DNA of 64,000 nucleotides. Source: Brachybacterium aquaticum. Lineage in GTDB: Bacteria; Actinomycetota; Actinomycetes; Actinomycetales; Dermabacteraceae. The stretch lies in assembly GCF_014204755.1 (NCBI RefSeq), contig NZ_JACHLZ010000001.1, positions 1,426,001 through 1,490,000 on the forward strand. Direction: 5' to 3'. The notes beneath the pieces are model-generated. The model was given only the letters and a program-made list of their open reading frames with translations. It made no database searches and was not told where the DNA came from. The translations under genes and the position numbers were made by a program. Every line of letters starts with the position of its first letter. The first letter of the stretch is position 1. Positions 23,941-31,403 of this stretch are shown piece by piece.

Positions 23941-25356
23941 GTGGCCGCCGCCGCCGACGACACCCCCCGAGACCACCTCACCGGCGGCGCCCCCGCCGAG
24001 CCCTCCCGCACCACCGGCGAGCATCTCCCGGTGCCCACCGCGACCGGCGGCATCCCCACCATCACCGGCGCGATCCCGGTGCTCGAGGACCCGGCCGACC
24101 AGGCGCGCGCGCACCTGCCCACCGAGGAGCAGCTGGCCGGCACGCGCGGCAAGGTGACCGCGATGGTGATCGTCGTGCTCACCACGCTCAGCGCCATCGG
24201 CCCTCTCGCCACCGACATGTACATCCCGGCGTTCCCGCAGGTCGCCTCCGAGCTCGGCACCACCGCCTCGATGATGCAGCTGACGCTGACGGCCTTCTTC
24301 ATGGGCACCGCGGGCGGGCAGATCGTCGCCGGGCCCCTGTCCGATCGTCTCGGCCGACGGGGGCCGCTGCTCATCGGCATCACGCTCTGCCTGCTCGCCT
24401 CGATCGGGTGCATGCTCGCGCCGAGCGCCGAGCTGCTCATGATCATGCGCGTGCTCCAGGGCATCGGCGGCGGCTTCGGCATGGTGCTGGGCCGCGCGGT
24501 GCTCATCGACATGACCGACGGCCCCGAGCTGTTCCGCATCATGAACGTCATGCAGGGCGTGGGCGGCGTCGCCCCGATCGTCGCGCCGCTCCTGGGCGGG
24601 CTGATCCTGCTGGTGGGGCAGTGGCGCGAGATCTTCGCGGTGATCGCGGTGATGTCGCTGCTGTCCCTGATCGGCGTGCTCTTCCTGATCCCGGAGTCCC
24701 TGCCGGTGGAGCGACGGCACTCCGGCGGGTTCCGGACCTTCCTCAGCAACTGCCGCACGCTGCTGGGCCGGCGCATCTTCGTCGCCTACCTGCTGGTGAA
24801 CGCGTTCTCCGCCTTCGCGCTCATGGCGTACGTGTCCGCGAGCTCCTTCGTGGTCCAGGAGATGCTCGGCTACTCGTCCACGACGTACTCGATCAGCTTC
24901 GCGATCAACTCGATGGGCATGATGGCGCTGTCGCTGCTGTCCGCCTACCTGACCCGCACCATCCATCCGCGCCGCCTGATCCGGGTGGGCCTGATCGTGG
25001 TGTCGCTGGCGAGCTTCGCGCTGCTGATCGGCAGCCTGTTCCTGGACACCCCGGCGTGGATCGTGTTCCCGGCGTTCTTCCTCACCGTCGCGCCGCAGGG
25101 CATGATCTTCGGCAACGGCGGCGCGCTCGCCTCGGACCAGGCGCGCGAGTTCGCCGGCACCGGCTCGGCGATGCTGGGCCTCGGCTTCTCCTTCGCCGCC
25201 TCGATCGCGGCGCCGCTCGTGGGCCTCGCGGGCACGCACTCCTCGCTGCCGATGGCGATCGCGATGGTCGCCGGCTCCCTGATCTCGGTGTTCTTCTTCG
25301 TGCTGGCCGGGCGGGGGAGCGGCGCCGACGACGGGCGCCTGCCCGGGCAGGCCTGA
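23941..25356 (+). CDS. MFS drug efflux transporter, Bcr/CflA family
   Basis: Encodes 471 residues from GTG 23941, with AAAGGA about 6 nt upstream. A 70-residue disordered, Pro/Thr-rich N-terminus precedes twelve membrane helices. The Bcr/CflA signature LSAIGPLATDMYIPAFPQVA is in helix 1, motif A reads GPLSDRLGRRG, and motif C-like GRAVLIDMTDG follows the RVLQGIGGGFGMVLG helix. The family expels chloramphenicol, bicyclomycin and similar compounds, or cysteine, by proton antiport. The actual substrate is unknown. A stable 5'-leader hairpin hints at post-transcriptional control. Confidence 0.87.
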   Translation: MAAAADDTPRDHLTGGAPAEPSRTTGEHLPVPTATGGIPTITGAIPVLEDPADQARAHLPTEEQLAGTRGKVTAMVIVVLTTLSAIGPLATDMYIPAFPQVASELGTTASMMQLTLTAFFMGTAGGQIVAGPLSDRLGRRGPLLIGITLCLLASIGCMLAPSAELLMIMRVLQGIGGGFGMVLGRAVLIDMTDGPELFRIMNVMQGVGGVAPIVAPLLGGLILLVGQWREIFAVIAVMSLLSLIGVLFLIPESLPVERRHSGGFRTFLSNCRTLLGRRIFVAYLLVNAFSAFALMAYVSASSFVVQEMLGYSSTTYSISFAINSMGMMALSLLSAYLTRTIHPRRLIRVGLIVVSLASFALLIGSLFLDTPAWIVFPAFFLTVAPQGMIFGNGGALASDQAREFAGTGSAMLGLGFSFAASIAAPLVGLAGTHSSLPMAIAMVAGSLISVFFFVLAGRGSGADDGRLPGQA

Positions 25357-25432
25357 CGGACGGGACCCGACGTGGAGCGGGCCCGCCCCGCACGCCCGGA
25401 GGCGGCGGAGCGGGCCCGAGGGAGCGCGGGGC

Positions 25433-26788
25433 TCAGCTGAGCTTCGGCTCGATCTGCGAGGTGTAGATCCCCTCGAGGGTGCTCTCCAGCGCGGTCAGCG
25501 CCTCCTCGACATCGCCCTGCTCGGTGAGGATGGTGCCCACGGCGTTGGCGATCTCCTGATCCGCACCGGGAAGGAACACGCGCGCGTAGTCCTGGGTGCG
25601 GGTGACCTCGAGCTGATCGATGGCCGTCTGGATCTGCGGGGTGGTCTCCAGCAGCTCGGTGATGTCCGCGCTCTTGCGCACCGGCATGTAGCCGGTCGCG
25701 CCCGAGAAGGCGACGGTGGACTCGGGGCGGCCCATGAACTCGATGAGCATCGCGCCCGCGAGCTGCTCCTCCGGGGTGATCGAGGCGGGGACTCCGAGGC
25801 CGGCACCGCCCGTCGGGCACACCGGTCCCTCCACCGGTCCGGCGGGGAGGAAGCCCACGCCCACGTCGAAGCTCGCGGCCTCGAGGACGCCGACCAGCGA
25901 CCCGGTCGAGGCGATGGTGGTCGAGCAGACCCCGGCGGCAAAGGTGTCGGCCGAGTCGGACGAGGCGACCTGCGCCCACTGCCCCTCGTAGACCGTGCTC
26001 TGGACCCACTGCAGGGCCTCGATGGTCTCGGGGGAGGAGACCTTCAGGTCCCACTCGTCGGACCACGAGGTGCCGCGACCCCACAGTACGTTCTGGAGGG
26101 TCCAGCCGGCATAGCCCGCGAGGTCGGGGTACATGTAGGCGACCTCGCCCTGGGTGAGCTTGGGGGCCCACTCCTCGAACTCCTCCCAGGTCTCCGGGGC
26201 GCGGTCGGGCAGACCGGCCGCCGCGAAGTGGTCCTTGTTGTAGTAGAAGAGCGGCGTGGAGCGACCGTAGGGGAGCGCCCACTGCTTGTCGTCGTACTGG
26301 TAGTCGGCCACGAGGGAGTCGCGGTAGTCCGACAGGTCGATGCCGAGCTGCTCGATCATCAGGTCCAGCGGCGCGATGTTGCCGTTGATGAAGTAGCGGA
26401 ACCACCACACGTCCGAGAGCACCACGACCGCGGGGAGGTCGTCCTGCGCGGCCTGGGCGGTCTGGAAGCGCTGGGCGATCTCCTCGTAGTTGGAGCCCGC
26501 GGTCACGTGGCTGACCTTGATGCCGGTCTCCTCGGTGAACTGCGCGAGCAGCTCCGCCTCGACGTCCTTGGAGCCGCCGGGGTGGTTGGTCCAGAAGGCG
26601 ATCTCGGTGACCGGCTCGATGGAGGAGAAGTCGACCTCCTCGCCGCCCTCGTCGCTCGCGCCGCTGCCGCCGCCGACGGAGGGGCCGCCGCAGGCGGCCA
26701 GGGCGAGCGCGCCGGCGCCGGCGGCGCCGAGCCCGAGCAGGGTGCGGCGGGAGGAGGGGATGGTCAGGGGGCGGATCGGACGGTTCAT
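25433..26788 (-). CDS. Sugar ABC transporter substrate-binding lipoprotein (CUT1)
   Basis: Encodes about 451 residues. ATG 26788 is 8 nt after AAAGGA; GTG 26791 directly before it is an alternative. The signal SSRRTLLGLGAAGAGALALAAC combines a twin-arginine and a lipobox (LALAAC), so the mature protein is a lipid-anchored binder at the outer face of the membrane. The rest is a family-1 solute-binding protein: ITEIAFWTNHPG-type start (EIAFWTNHPGG), ALPYGRSTPLFYYNKDHFAAAG and TWEEFEEWAPKL motifs bind oligosaccharides or glycerol-phosphate-like ligands. Two permease genes lie upstream in the same operon; no ATPase gene is present. Confidence 0.88.
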   Translation of the reverse strand: MNRPIRPLTIPSSRRTLLGLGAAGAGALALAACGGPSVGGGSGASDEGGEEVDFSSIEPVTEIAFWTNHPGGSKDVEAELLAQFTEETGIKVSHVTAGSNYEEIAQRFQTAQAAQDDLPAVVVLSDVWWFRYFINGNIAPLDLMIEQLGIDLSDYRDSLVADYQYDDKQWALPYGRSTPLFYYNKDHFAAAGLPDRAPETWEEFEEWAPKLTQGEVAYMYPDLAGYAGWTLQNVLWGRGTSWSDEWDLKVSSPETIEALQWVQSTVYEGQWAQVASSDSADTFAAGVCSTTIASTGSLVGVLEAASFDVGVGFLPAGPVEGPVCPTGGAGLGVPASITPEEQLAGAMLIEFMGRPESTVAFSGATGYMPVRKSADITELLETTPQIQTAIDQLEVTRTQDYARVFLPGADQEIANAVGTILTEQGDVEEALTALESTLEGIYTSQIEPKLS

Positions 26789-26860
26789 CACGGGTGTCCT
26801 TTCGGGACGGTGGGGTCGTGCAGGGGGGATTGGGGGGAAGCGGGGGAGACGGGGCGGACG

Positions 26861-27793
26861 TCAGCCGGTGACGCTGCCCTGGGTGAGTCCGGAGACGACG
26901 TAGCGCTGCAGGGCCGCGAAGACGATCAGCACCGGGACGATCACCACGACGGTGCCGGCCATGAGGATCCCCCAGCCGGCGCCGGTGTTGCCCTCGGAGT
27001 TCTGCAGGGCGGTGAGACCGACGGGCAAGGTCATCATCGAGGAGTCGGTGGTGATGATGAGGGGCCAGATGTAGTCGTTCCACTCGCCGACGATGGTCAC
27101 GAGCGCGACCGTCGCGACCGAGGGCAGCGAGATCGGGGCGATGATCTGCCACAGCGTGCGCCAGTGGCCGGCGCCGTCGAGCGCGGCGGCCTCGAGGATC
27201 GAGGGCGGGATCGTCATGAAGTACTGGCGCAGCAGGAAGGTGCCGAAGGCGGTGCCCAGGCCCGGGAGGATGATGCCCCAGTAGGTGTTGACCCCGCCCC
27301 AGCCGGCGATCAGGACGTAGTTGGGCAGGATCGCGACCTGCGGCGGCACCATGAGCGCCACGAGGATCCCGATGAAGATGATGTTCTTGAAGGGGAACCG
27401 CACGAAGACCAGCGCATAGGCGGTCATGATCGCGAGGACCACCTTGATCGAGGCGCCGACGGCCGTGACGATCACCGAGTTCAGGAAGAAGCGGGGGATC
27501 GGCACCGAGGTCATGGCGACCTCGTAGTTGTGCAGGGTCGGCTCCGAGGGCAGCACCACGAGATCGGTGGTGAGGATCTCCGACGGGGACTTGAACGAGC
27601 TGATCACCATCCATGCCAGCGGCAGGATGACCACCGCCGTGGCGAGAAGGAGCGGCACGTAGCCGGTGGTGATCGTGGAGACGATGTTCTCGCGGGAGAA
27701 CGGTCCGCCCCTGCGCCGAGGAACGGCAGGGCGGTCGTCGCTGCCCGGAGCGGGCGTCGCGCCGGGCGCGGGGACTGCGGCAGGAGCGCTCAT
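26861..27793 (-). CDS. Sugar ABC transporter permease (MalG-like)
   Basis: Encodes 310 residues; ATG 27793 overlaps the stop of the other permease (ATGA). After a Pro/Ala-rich 35-residue N-terminus there are six membrane helices. The cytoplasmic EAA loop reads EAAALDGAGHWRTLWQIIAP, the contact for the ATPase. The family ending WNDYIWPLIITTDSSMMTLPVGL is typical of MalG-type CUT1 permeases. It forms the heterodimeric channel with the upstream MalF-like subunit and takes ligand from the downstream lipoprotein. The ATPase is probably a shared MsiK-type protein encoded elsewhere. Confidence 0.9.
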   Translation of the reverse strand: MSAPAAVPAPGATPAPGSDDRPAVPRRRGGPFSRENIVSTITTGYVPLLLATAVVILPLAWMVISSFKSPSEILTTDLVVLPSEPTLHNYEVAMTSVPIPRFFLNSVIVTAVGASIKVVLAIMTAYALVFVRFPFKNIIFIGILVALMVPPQVAILPNYVLIAGWGGVNTYWGIILPGLGTAFGTFLLRQYFMTIPPSILEAAALDGAGHWRTLWQIIAPISLPSVATVALVTIVGEWNDYIWPLIITTDSSMMTLPVGLTALQNSEGNTGAGWGILMAGTVVVIVPVLIVFAALQRYVVSGLTQGSVTG

Positions 27794-28716
27794 GCGTAGT
27801 GCACCTTCTTCTCCACGTAGCTGATCTGCACCACCGTGATGACGATGAGCATGAGGAACAGGACCACCGAGATCGCCGCCGAGTAGCCGGCGCGGGAGTA
27901 GCCGCCGAAGGCCTGCAGGTAGCTCTCGAAGATCAGGGCGTTGGTGCCGCGCCCGGTCGGTGTCATGATCCGCAGGATGTCGAAGGCCTGGAGACTGTTC
28001 AGAATCGTCGTGATCAGCAGGAAGAAGGTCGTGGGGGAGAGCAGCGGCAGGCTGATCGACCAGAAGCGGCGCAGGGGGCCGGCGCCGTCGAGCTCCGCCG
28101 CCTGCATCACGTCGCGGGGGAGCGACTGCAGTCCGCCGAGGTAGACGATGGCGCAGTAGCCGAGGTTCTTCCAGACGTAGACGACGATGACCATGACCAG
28201 GGCCATCGTCGGGTCGTTGACCCATTCGGGGCTGCGCATGCCGAGCTGGCGCAGGAACCATGCGAGGACTCCGAAGTCGGGGTCGAAGATGAACAGCCAC
28301 ACCAGGCCCACGCCGACACCGGAGAGCACATAGGGCGCGAAGGCGGCGGACCGGGCGAAGGCTGTGCCGGGGATCGAGGTGTTCAGCGCGAGTGCCAGCA
28401 GGAGCCCGAGCAGCATGGAGCCGCCGACGGTGACGAGCGTGAAGATCACCGTGATGCGGATGCTGTTCAGGCCCGAGGGCGAGGTGAAGAACTCGACGTA
28501 GTTGCCCAGCCCGATGAACGTCGCGCTGGTGGAGCCGAGCGTCCAGTCGAGCATCGAGTAGTACACGTTGGTCATTAGCGGCCGGTACGTGAACAGGAGG
28601 ATCAGGATGATGTTCGGGGCCGCCAGGGCCACGAACCACAGCGCGTCGCGGCGCTTGCGGGCGCTGAGCCGGGTGCCCCGGGGCGGGGCCGGCTGCTGTG
28701 TGGTCGAACTCGTCAT
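27790..28716 (-). CDS. Sugar ABC transporter permease (MalF-like)
   Basis: Encodes 308 residues; I chose ATG 28716, with a GAAGG ribosome site upstream. Helices start at DALWFVALAAPNIILILLF, and the periplasmic part has FIGLGNYVEFF, characteristic of MalF/UgpA-type permeases. The EAA-like loop is QAAELDGAGPLRRFWSISLP. It is first in a three-gene operon: permease, permease, binding protein. The promoter region upstream contains a pair of inverted GATGAACATCG elements, so transcription is probably controlled by a sugar-responsive regulator not encoded next to it. Confidence 0.9.
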   Translation of the reverse strand: MTSSTTQQPAPPRGTRLSARKRRDALWFVALAAPNIILILLFTYRPLMTNVYYSMLDWTLGSTSATFIGLGNYVEFFTSPSGLNSIRITVIFTLVTVGGSMLLGLLLALALNTSIPGTAFARSAAFAPYVLSGVGVGLVWLFIFDPDFGVLAWFLRQLGMRSPEWVNDPTMALVMVIVVYVWKNLGYCAIVYLGGLQSLPRDVMQAAELDGAGPLRRFWSISLPLLSPTTFFLLITTILNSLQAFDILRIMTPTGRGTNALIFESYLQAFGGYSRAGYSAAISVVLFLMLIVITVVQISYVEKKVHYA

Positions 28717-28821
28717 CGCACCTTCTTCCTGTTCGGCGGCGGTCTGAGAACGACCGCGAGCCATTCGAGGACGGCGACGTGTCCACCCCGGAGCCGCGCC
28801 GCAACCATGACCGGTGCGAAA

Positions 28822-28886
28822 GATGAACATCGGGTGAACTGCGCCGTCCACCTGCCGGATGTGTGCCAGTCCATGCGATGTTCATC
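28822..28886. promoter_or_regulatory. Paired inverted GATGAACATCG elements upstream of sugar ABC operon
   Basis: GATGAACATCG at 28822-28832 recurs as the exact reverse complement CGATGTTCATC at 28876-28886. Each is itself nearly palindromic (GATG-AA-CATC), and the centres are 54 bp apart, about five helical turns. They lie 106-170 bp upstream of the first permease gene. Two operators allowing DNA looping by a LacI- or ROK-type regulator fit this layout; the regulator is unknown. Confidence 0.5.
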
Positions 28887-28963
28887 CGGCATTCCACGAA
28901 TCTGCCTGGTCAGTCGCGTGCTGCGTGCTCCGGGCGCTGTATCCAACCCTCCTCCAGGGAACG

Positions 28964-28990
28964 CCGATAATGCACGTTATGTTAAGTAGA
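28964..28990. promoter_or_regulatory. AT-rich inverted repeat upstream of the sugar ABC operon
   Basis: The sequence around ATAATGCACGTTATGTTAAG is one of the most AT-rich spots in the window and has ATAA/TTAT arms. On the minus strand it offers TTAACA and CATTAT boxes with short spacing, and could be a promoter or operator for the sugar ABC operon. It may instead belong to the end of the convergent methyltransferase region, so the assignment is weak. Confidence 0.3.
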
Positions 28991-29043
28991 GTCGGAGGTG
29001 CGGCGAGGCGCGGCCGCATGCCCCTCCTCCGCCTCCGGCGCTT

Positions 29044-29652
29044 TCAGCTGCGGCGCAGTGCGGTGATCGCAGCGTGCGGTCGATGTCCGGGGCCGGTCCT
29101 GCGATGCGTCTCGACGACATCGAAGCCCGCCGCCTCCAGCTGACGAGCCATGTCGCTCACGGACCACGTGCGCGCCGAGATCACGGCATGGTCGAACCTC
29201 GTCGCGTCCGGGCCGTCGAAGAACCCCAGCAGCAACACCCCGCCGGGCCTCAGGACACGCGCGAACTCGTTCAGCACGGTCCCGAGCCGGCTGGGCTCCA
29301 TATGGATGAGTGAGTACCACGCCAGGATCCCGCCCAGCGACGCCGAGTCCTCCGGGATCGCCTCGAGGCTGCCGAGCGTGAAGGCCACGTCGGGGTATTC
29401 GGCCCGTGCGTGCTCGACGAAGCGCGGCGACAGGTCGATCCCCCGCACGTCGACCCCGCGTCGGCGGAGGTGATCACTCCAGTGCCCGGGTCCGCATCCC
29501 GCATCGAGCACCGTCCCCGTGACGCCGTCGGCCCAGTGCTCCACGAGTGCACGGTCGGCGGGATGGACCGCCACCATGGTCCCGAGGCGCTCGGCATACT
29601 CGGCCGACCGACGGTCATAGGCCTGCTGCACGTCGTGCGCAGTCTCGTGCAC
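29044..29652 (-). CDS. Class I SAM-dependent methyltransferase
   Basis: Encodes 202 residues from GTG 29652; later or earlier GTG codons are possible because no strong ribosome site is visible. Motif I VLDAGCGPGHWSDHL (about 47-61) binds S-adenosylmethionine; VRGIDLSPRFVEHAR is motif II and GGILAWYSLIHM the acidic-loop region; VLRPGGVLLLGFF is post-motif. It belongs to methyltransferase 11/25-like proteins acting on small molecules; the substrate is unknown. It follows the maltokinase-cap-like gene by 52 nt on the same strand and is probably co-transcribed. Confidence 0.82.
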   Translation of the reverse strand: MHETAHDVQQAYDRRSAEYAERLGTMVAVHPADRALVEHWADGVTGTVLDAGCGPGHWSDHLRRRGVDVRGIDLSPRFVEHARAEYPDVAFTLGSLEAIPEDSASLGGILAWYSLIHMEPSRLGTVLNEFARVLRPGGVLLLGFFDGPDATRFDHAVISARTWSVSDMARQLEAAGFDVVETHRRTGPGHRPHAAITALRRS

Positions 29653-29704
29653 AGTCTCGTGCGATGCCGTCGCCGCACCGGACCGTGCGGAGGCGGCGCG
29701 CAGC

Positions 29705-30277
29705 TCAGACCGCTGCAACGACGCCCTCTCCCCCGTCCCACGCGGCGACCAGGCGCACGGTCCCGTCGAGATCGCCGAGGGTGCGGGCGATGGTGAACGG
29801 CTCGCCGTCCTCGAGCAGCACCGTCGAGCTCGGCGCCTGCTCGCCCTCGTCGACCTCGAGGCGCAGGGTGACGGTCTGGCGCCGGTGGTCCACGACGGTG
29901 TCGCCCTCGTAGATGTCGAGCTCGGCCTGCTGCTGCTCGCCGGCCAGCGCCCGCGCGAAGCACTCCAGCGCCACCTCGTCCTCGAGGCCGTCGTAGACGT
30001 AGCGTGTGCCGAGCACCGAGTGCTCCATCGTGAGCACCGGCTCCGGGGCGTCCTCACCGCCCAGCGGCGACGGTCGGTAGGTCAGCGGCAGGTGGTAGAT
30101 ACTCTCCCCCGCACGCACCAGGTGGCACTCGACACCGACCTCGCCCGCCGGGTCGTCGAAGCGGTAGGCCCCGAGGATCGTCTGCTCCGCCTCGCTCCCC
30201 CAGGCTCGCGAGGTCAGGAGGGTGCGGAGCACCTCGGGCTTCGTCGGGGAGAGCTCGGCCTTGTAGATGATCGCCAT
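29705..30277 (-). CDS. Maltokinase N-terminal cap-like domain protein
   Basis: Encodes 190 residues beginning MAIIYKAELSPTKPEVLRTLL. The block RAWGSEAEQTILGAYRFDDPAGEVGVECHLV and YHLPLTYRPSPL followed by MEHSVLGTRYVYDG match the small actinobacterial proteins (CG0192-like) related to the N-terminal cap of maltokinase Pep2/Mak. The kinase part itself is absent. A role in trehalose-glycogen metabolism is suspected for the family but not shown. The -10 TAGCGT sits 6 nt before the ATG, so the mRNA is likely leaderless. Confidence 0.8.
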   Translation of the reverse strand: MAIIYKAELSPTKPEVLRTLLTSRAWGSEAEQTILGAYRFDDPAGEVGVECHLVRAGESIYHLPLTYRPSPLGGEDAPEPVLTMEHSVLGTRYVYDGLEDEVALECFARALAGEQQQAELDIYEGDTVVDHRRQTVTLRLEVDEGEQAPSSTVLLEDGEPFTIARTLGDLDGTVRLVAAWDGGEGVVAAV

Positions 30278-30283
30278 GCACCC

Positions 30284-30289
30284 ACGCTA
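30284..30289 (-). promoter_or_regulatory. -10 element TAGCGT, leaderless promoter
   Basis: On the minus strand TAGCGT ends 6 nt before ATG 30277, with no ribosome site between. Confidence 0.6.
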
Positions 30290-30305
30290 TCCCCCTCCAC
30301 CTGGC

Positions 30306-30356
30306 CAGATGAGAACTTCCACATCTGCCGTTCAGCCGCTCCTCATCTGCTGTTCA
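30306..30356. promoter_or_regulatory. Direct repeat CATCTGCYGTTCA in a divergent promoter region
   Basis: CATCTGCCGTTCA at 30322-30334 and CATCTGCTGTTCA at 30344-30356 are 22 bp apart (two helical turns); an inverted CAGATG lies at 30306-30311. The sites fill the 83-bp gap between the maltokinase-cap-like gene and the divergent membrane-protein gene and could bind a response-regulator-like dimer. No such regulator is adjacent. Confidence 0.4.
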
Positions 30357-30360
30357 CAGA

Positions 30361-31176
30361 ATGGCGGTCATGACTGTGCCCGAACCCGGTCGCGAGACCG
30401 TTCCCGCCGACTCCCCCGCCGAGGGTCGCGCCCCTACAGAGGGCAGCGCGCCCGCCGAGGAGCGGGACTTCCGCCCGCTCCCCCTGCGCCGCATCGCGCT
30501 CGGCCTCATCGCGGTGGCCGCCGGGATCATCCTCGTGGCGCTCGTGACGCTCACCGCGCACCAGCGCACCACCGGCGTGAGGTCGCAGAACTTCCACACG
30601 GTGTTCTGGTACTTCGACGTGGGTCGCGAGTACAACATGGCCACCTGGTACAACTCCGGCCTCTGGCTGCTGCTCGGCGCCTTCGCCGCCGCGATCGCCC
30701 TGACCCGGCCGCGCCTGCGCGGCTCCTGGTGGCTGCTGTCCGTGGTGGCACTGGTCGCGTCGGTCGACGAGTACCTCGAGGTGCACGAGCGGCTCGACGT
30801 GCCCGGCGACCGGATCGCCGCAATGCTGCCCGTCGAGGTCGGCTTCACCTGGGCGCTCGTCGGTGCGCCGATCGCGCTCATGATCGGACTCCTCCTGCTG
30901 CGCCTGGTGCTCTCGCTCCCCCGGCGCGCCACCTGGGGCATCCTCCTCGGCGGTGCGCTCTTCCTCGTCGGCGCCGTCGGCATCGAGACCCTCAACGGCA
31001 ACCATCTGGCCGCGATGGACTGGATGGTCGACAACCGCTACATCTACGGGACGATGCTCGAGGAGCTGTGCGAGATGAGCGGCATCGCGATCGCGATCGC
31101 CGCGCTCCTCAGCCTGGTCCAACGCAACGAGGCCCTCGGGCAGCTGCGCCTGGACCCCGCACTGCGCGCCGTCTGA
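30361..31176 (+). CDS. Unknown multi-pass membrane protein with buried acidic/His motifs
   Basis: Encodes 271 residues from ATG 30361 (ATG 30370 is an alternative). A disordered acidic/Pro N-terminus (1-40) is followed by about five helices: 43-65, 98-116, 122-137, 164-183 and 193-210, with another near 238-253. Polar clusters occur in or beside the helices: SVDEYLEVHE at 134-143, GIET at 207-210 and LEELCEM at 233-239. This layout resembles uncharacterised actinobacterial membrane proteins with similar DE..H and EE..EM blocks that I recall but cannot name. The motifs could bind a metal or cofactor. It stands alone; the function is unknown. Confidence 0.75.
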   Translation: MAVMTVPEPGRETVPADSPAEGRAPTEGSAPAEERDFRPLPLRRIALGLIAVAAGIILVALVTLTAHQRTTGVRSQNFHTVFWYFDVGREYNMATWYNSGLWLLLGAFAAAIALTRPRLRGSWWLLSVVALVASVDEYLEVHERLDVPGDRIAAMLPVEVGFTWALVGAPIALMIGLLLLRLVLSLPRRATWGILLGGALFLVGAVGIETLNGNHLAAMDWMVDNRYIYGTMLEELCEMSGIAIAIAALLSLVQRNEALGQLRLDPALRAV

Positions 31177-31298
31177 GGGTCGCGCGAGCGCCGTCCTGGC
31201 GCCGCGCGCATACCCCCGTGACTGCCCTTCTGGCAAGCTCCACTCCCCCGTCCTCCCGGTAGGTCACGGAAAGGTCACGGCGAAAGGGGCCATTGCGG

Positions 31299-31335
31299 GT
31301 TGCTGGGATCGCATATACGGTGCTCTCCAAGCAAC
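31299..31335. promoter_or_regulatory. Promoter and candidate IclR operator of the hydantoinase gene
   Basis: GTTGCT at 31299-31304 and AGCAAC at 31330-31335 form widely spaced inverted halves around a -10 (TACGGT, 31316-31321). The segment TACGGTGCTCTCCAAGCAAC closely parallels TACAGTATTCTCTTCAGCAAC upstream of the amidase gene at 37045, implying the same regulator. A direct repeat AGGTCACGG lies just upstream at 31261 and 31272. The rest of the 227-bp gap shows nothing recognisable. Confidence 0.55.
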
Positions 31336-31403
31336 ACGGAGATGGCGCACGTCACCTTCGTGTCCGCGGACCAGGAACCCCCCTCGGAAGGATCGGATCC
31401 ACC

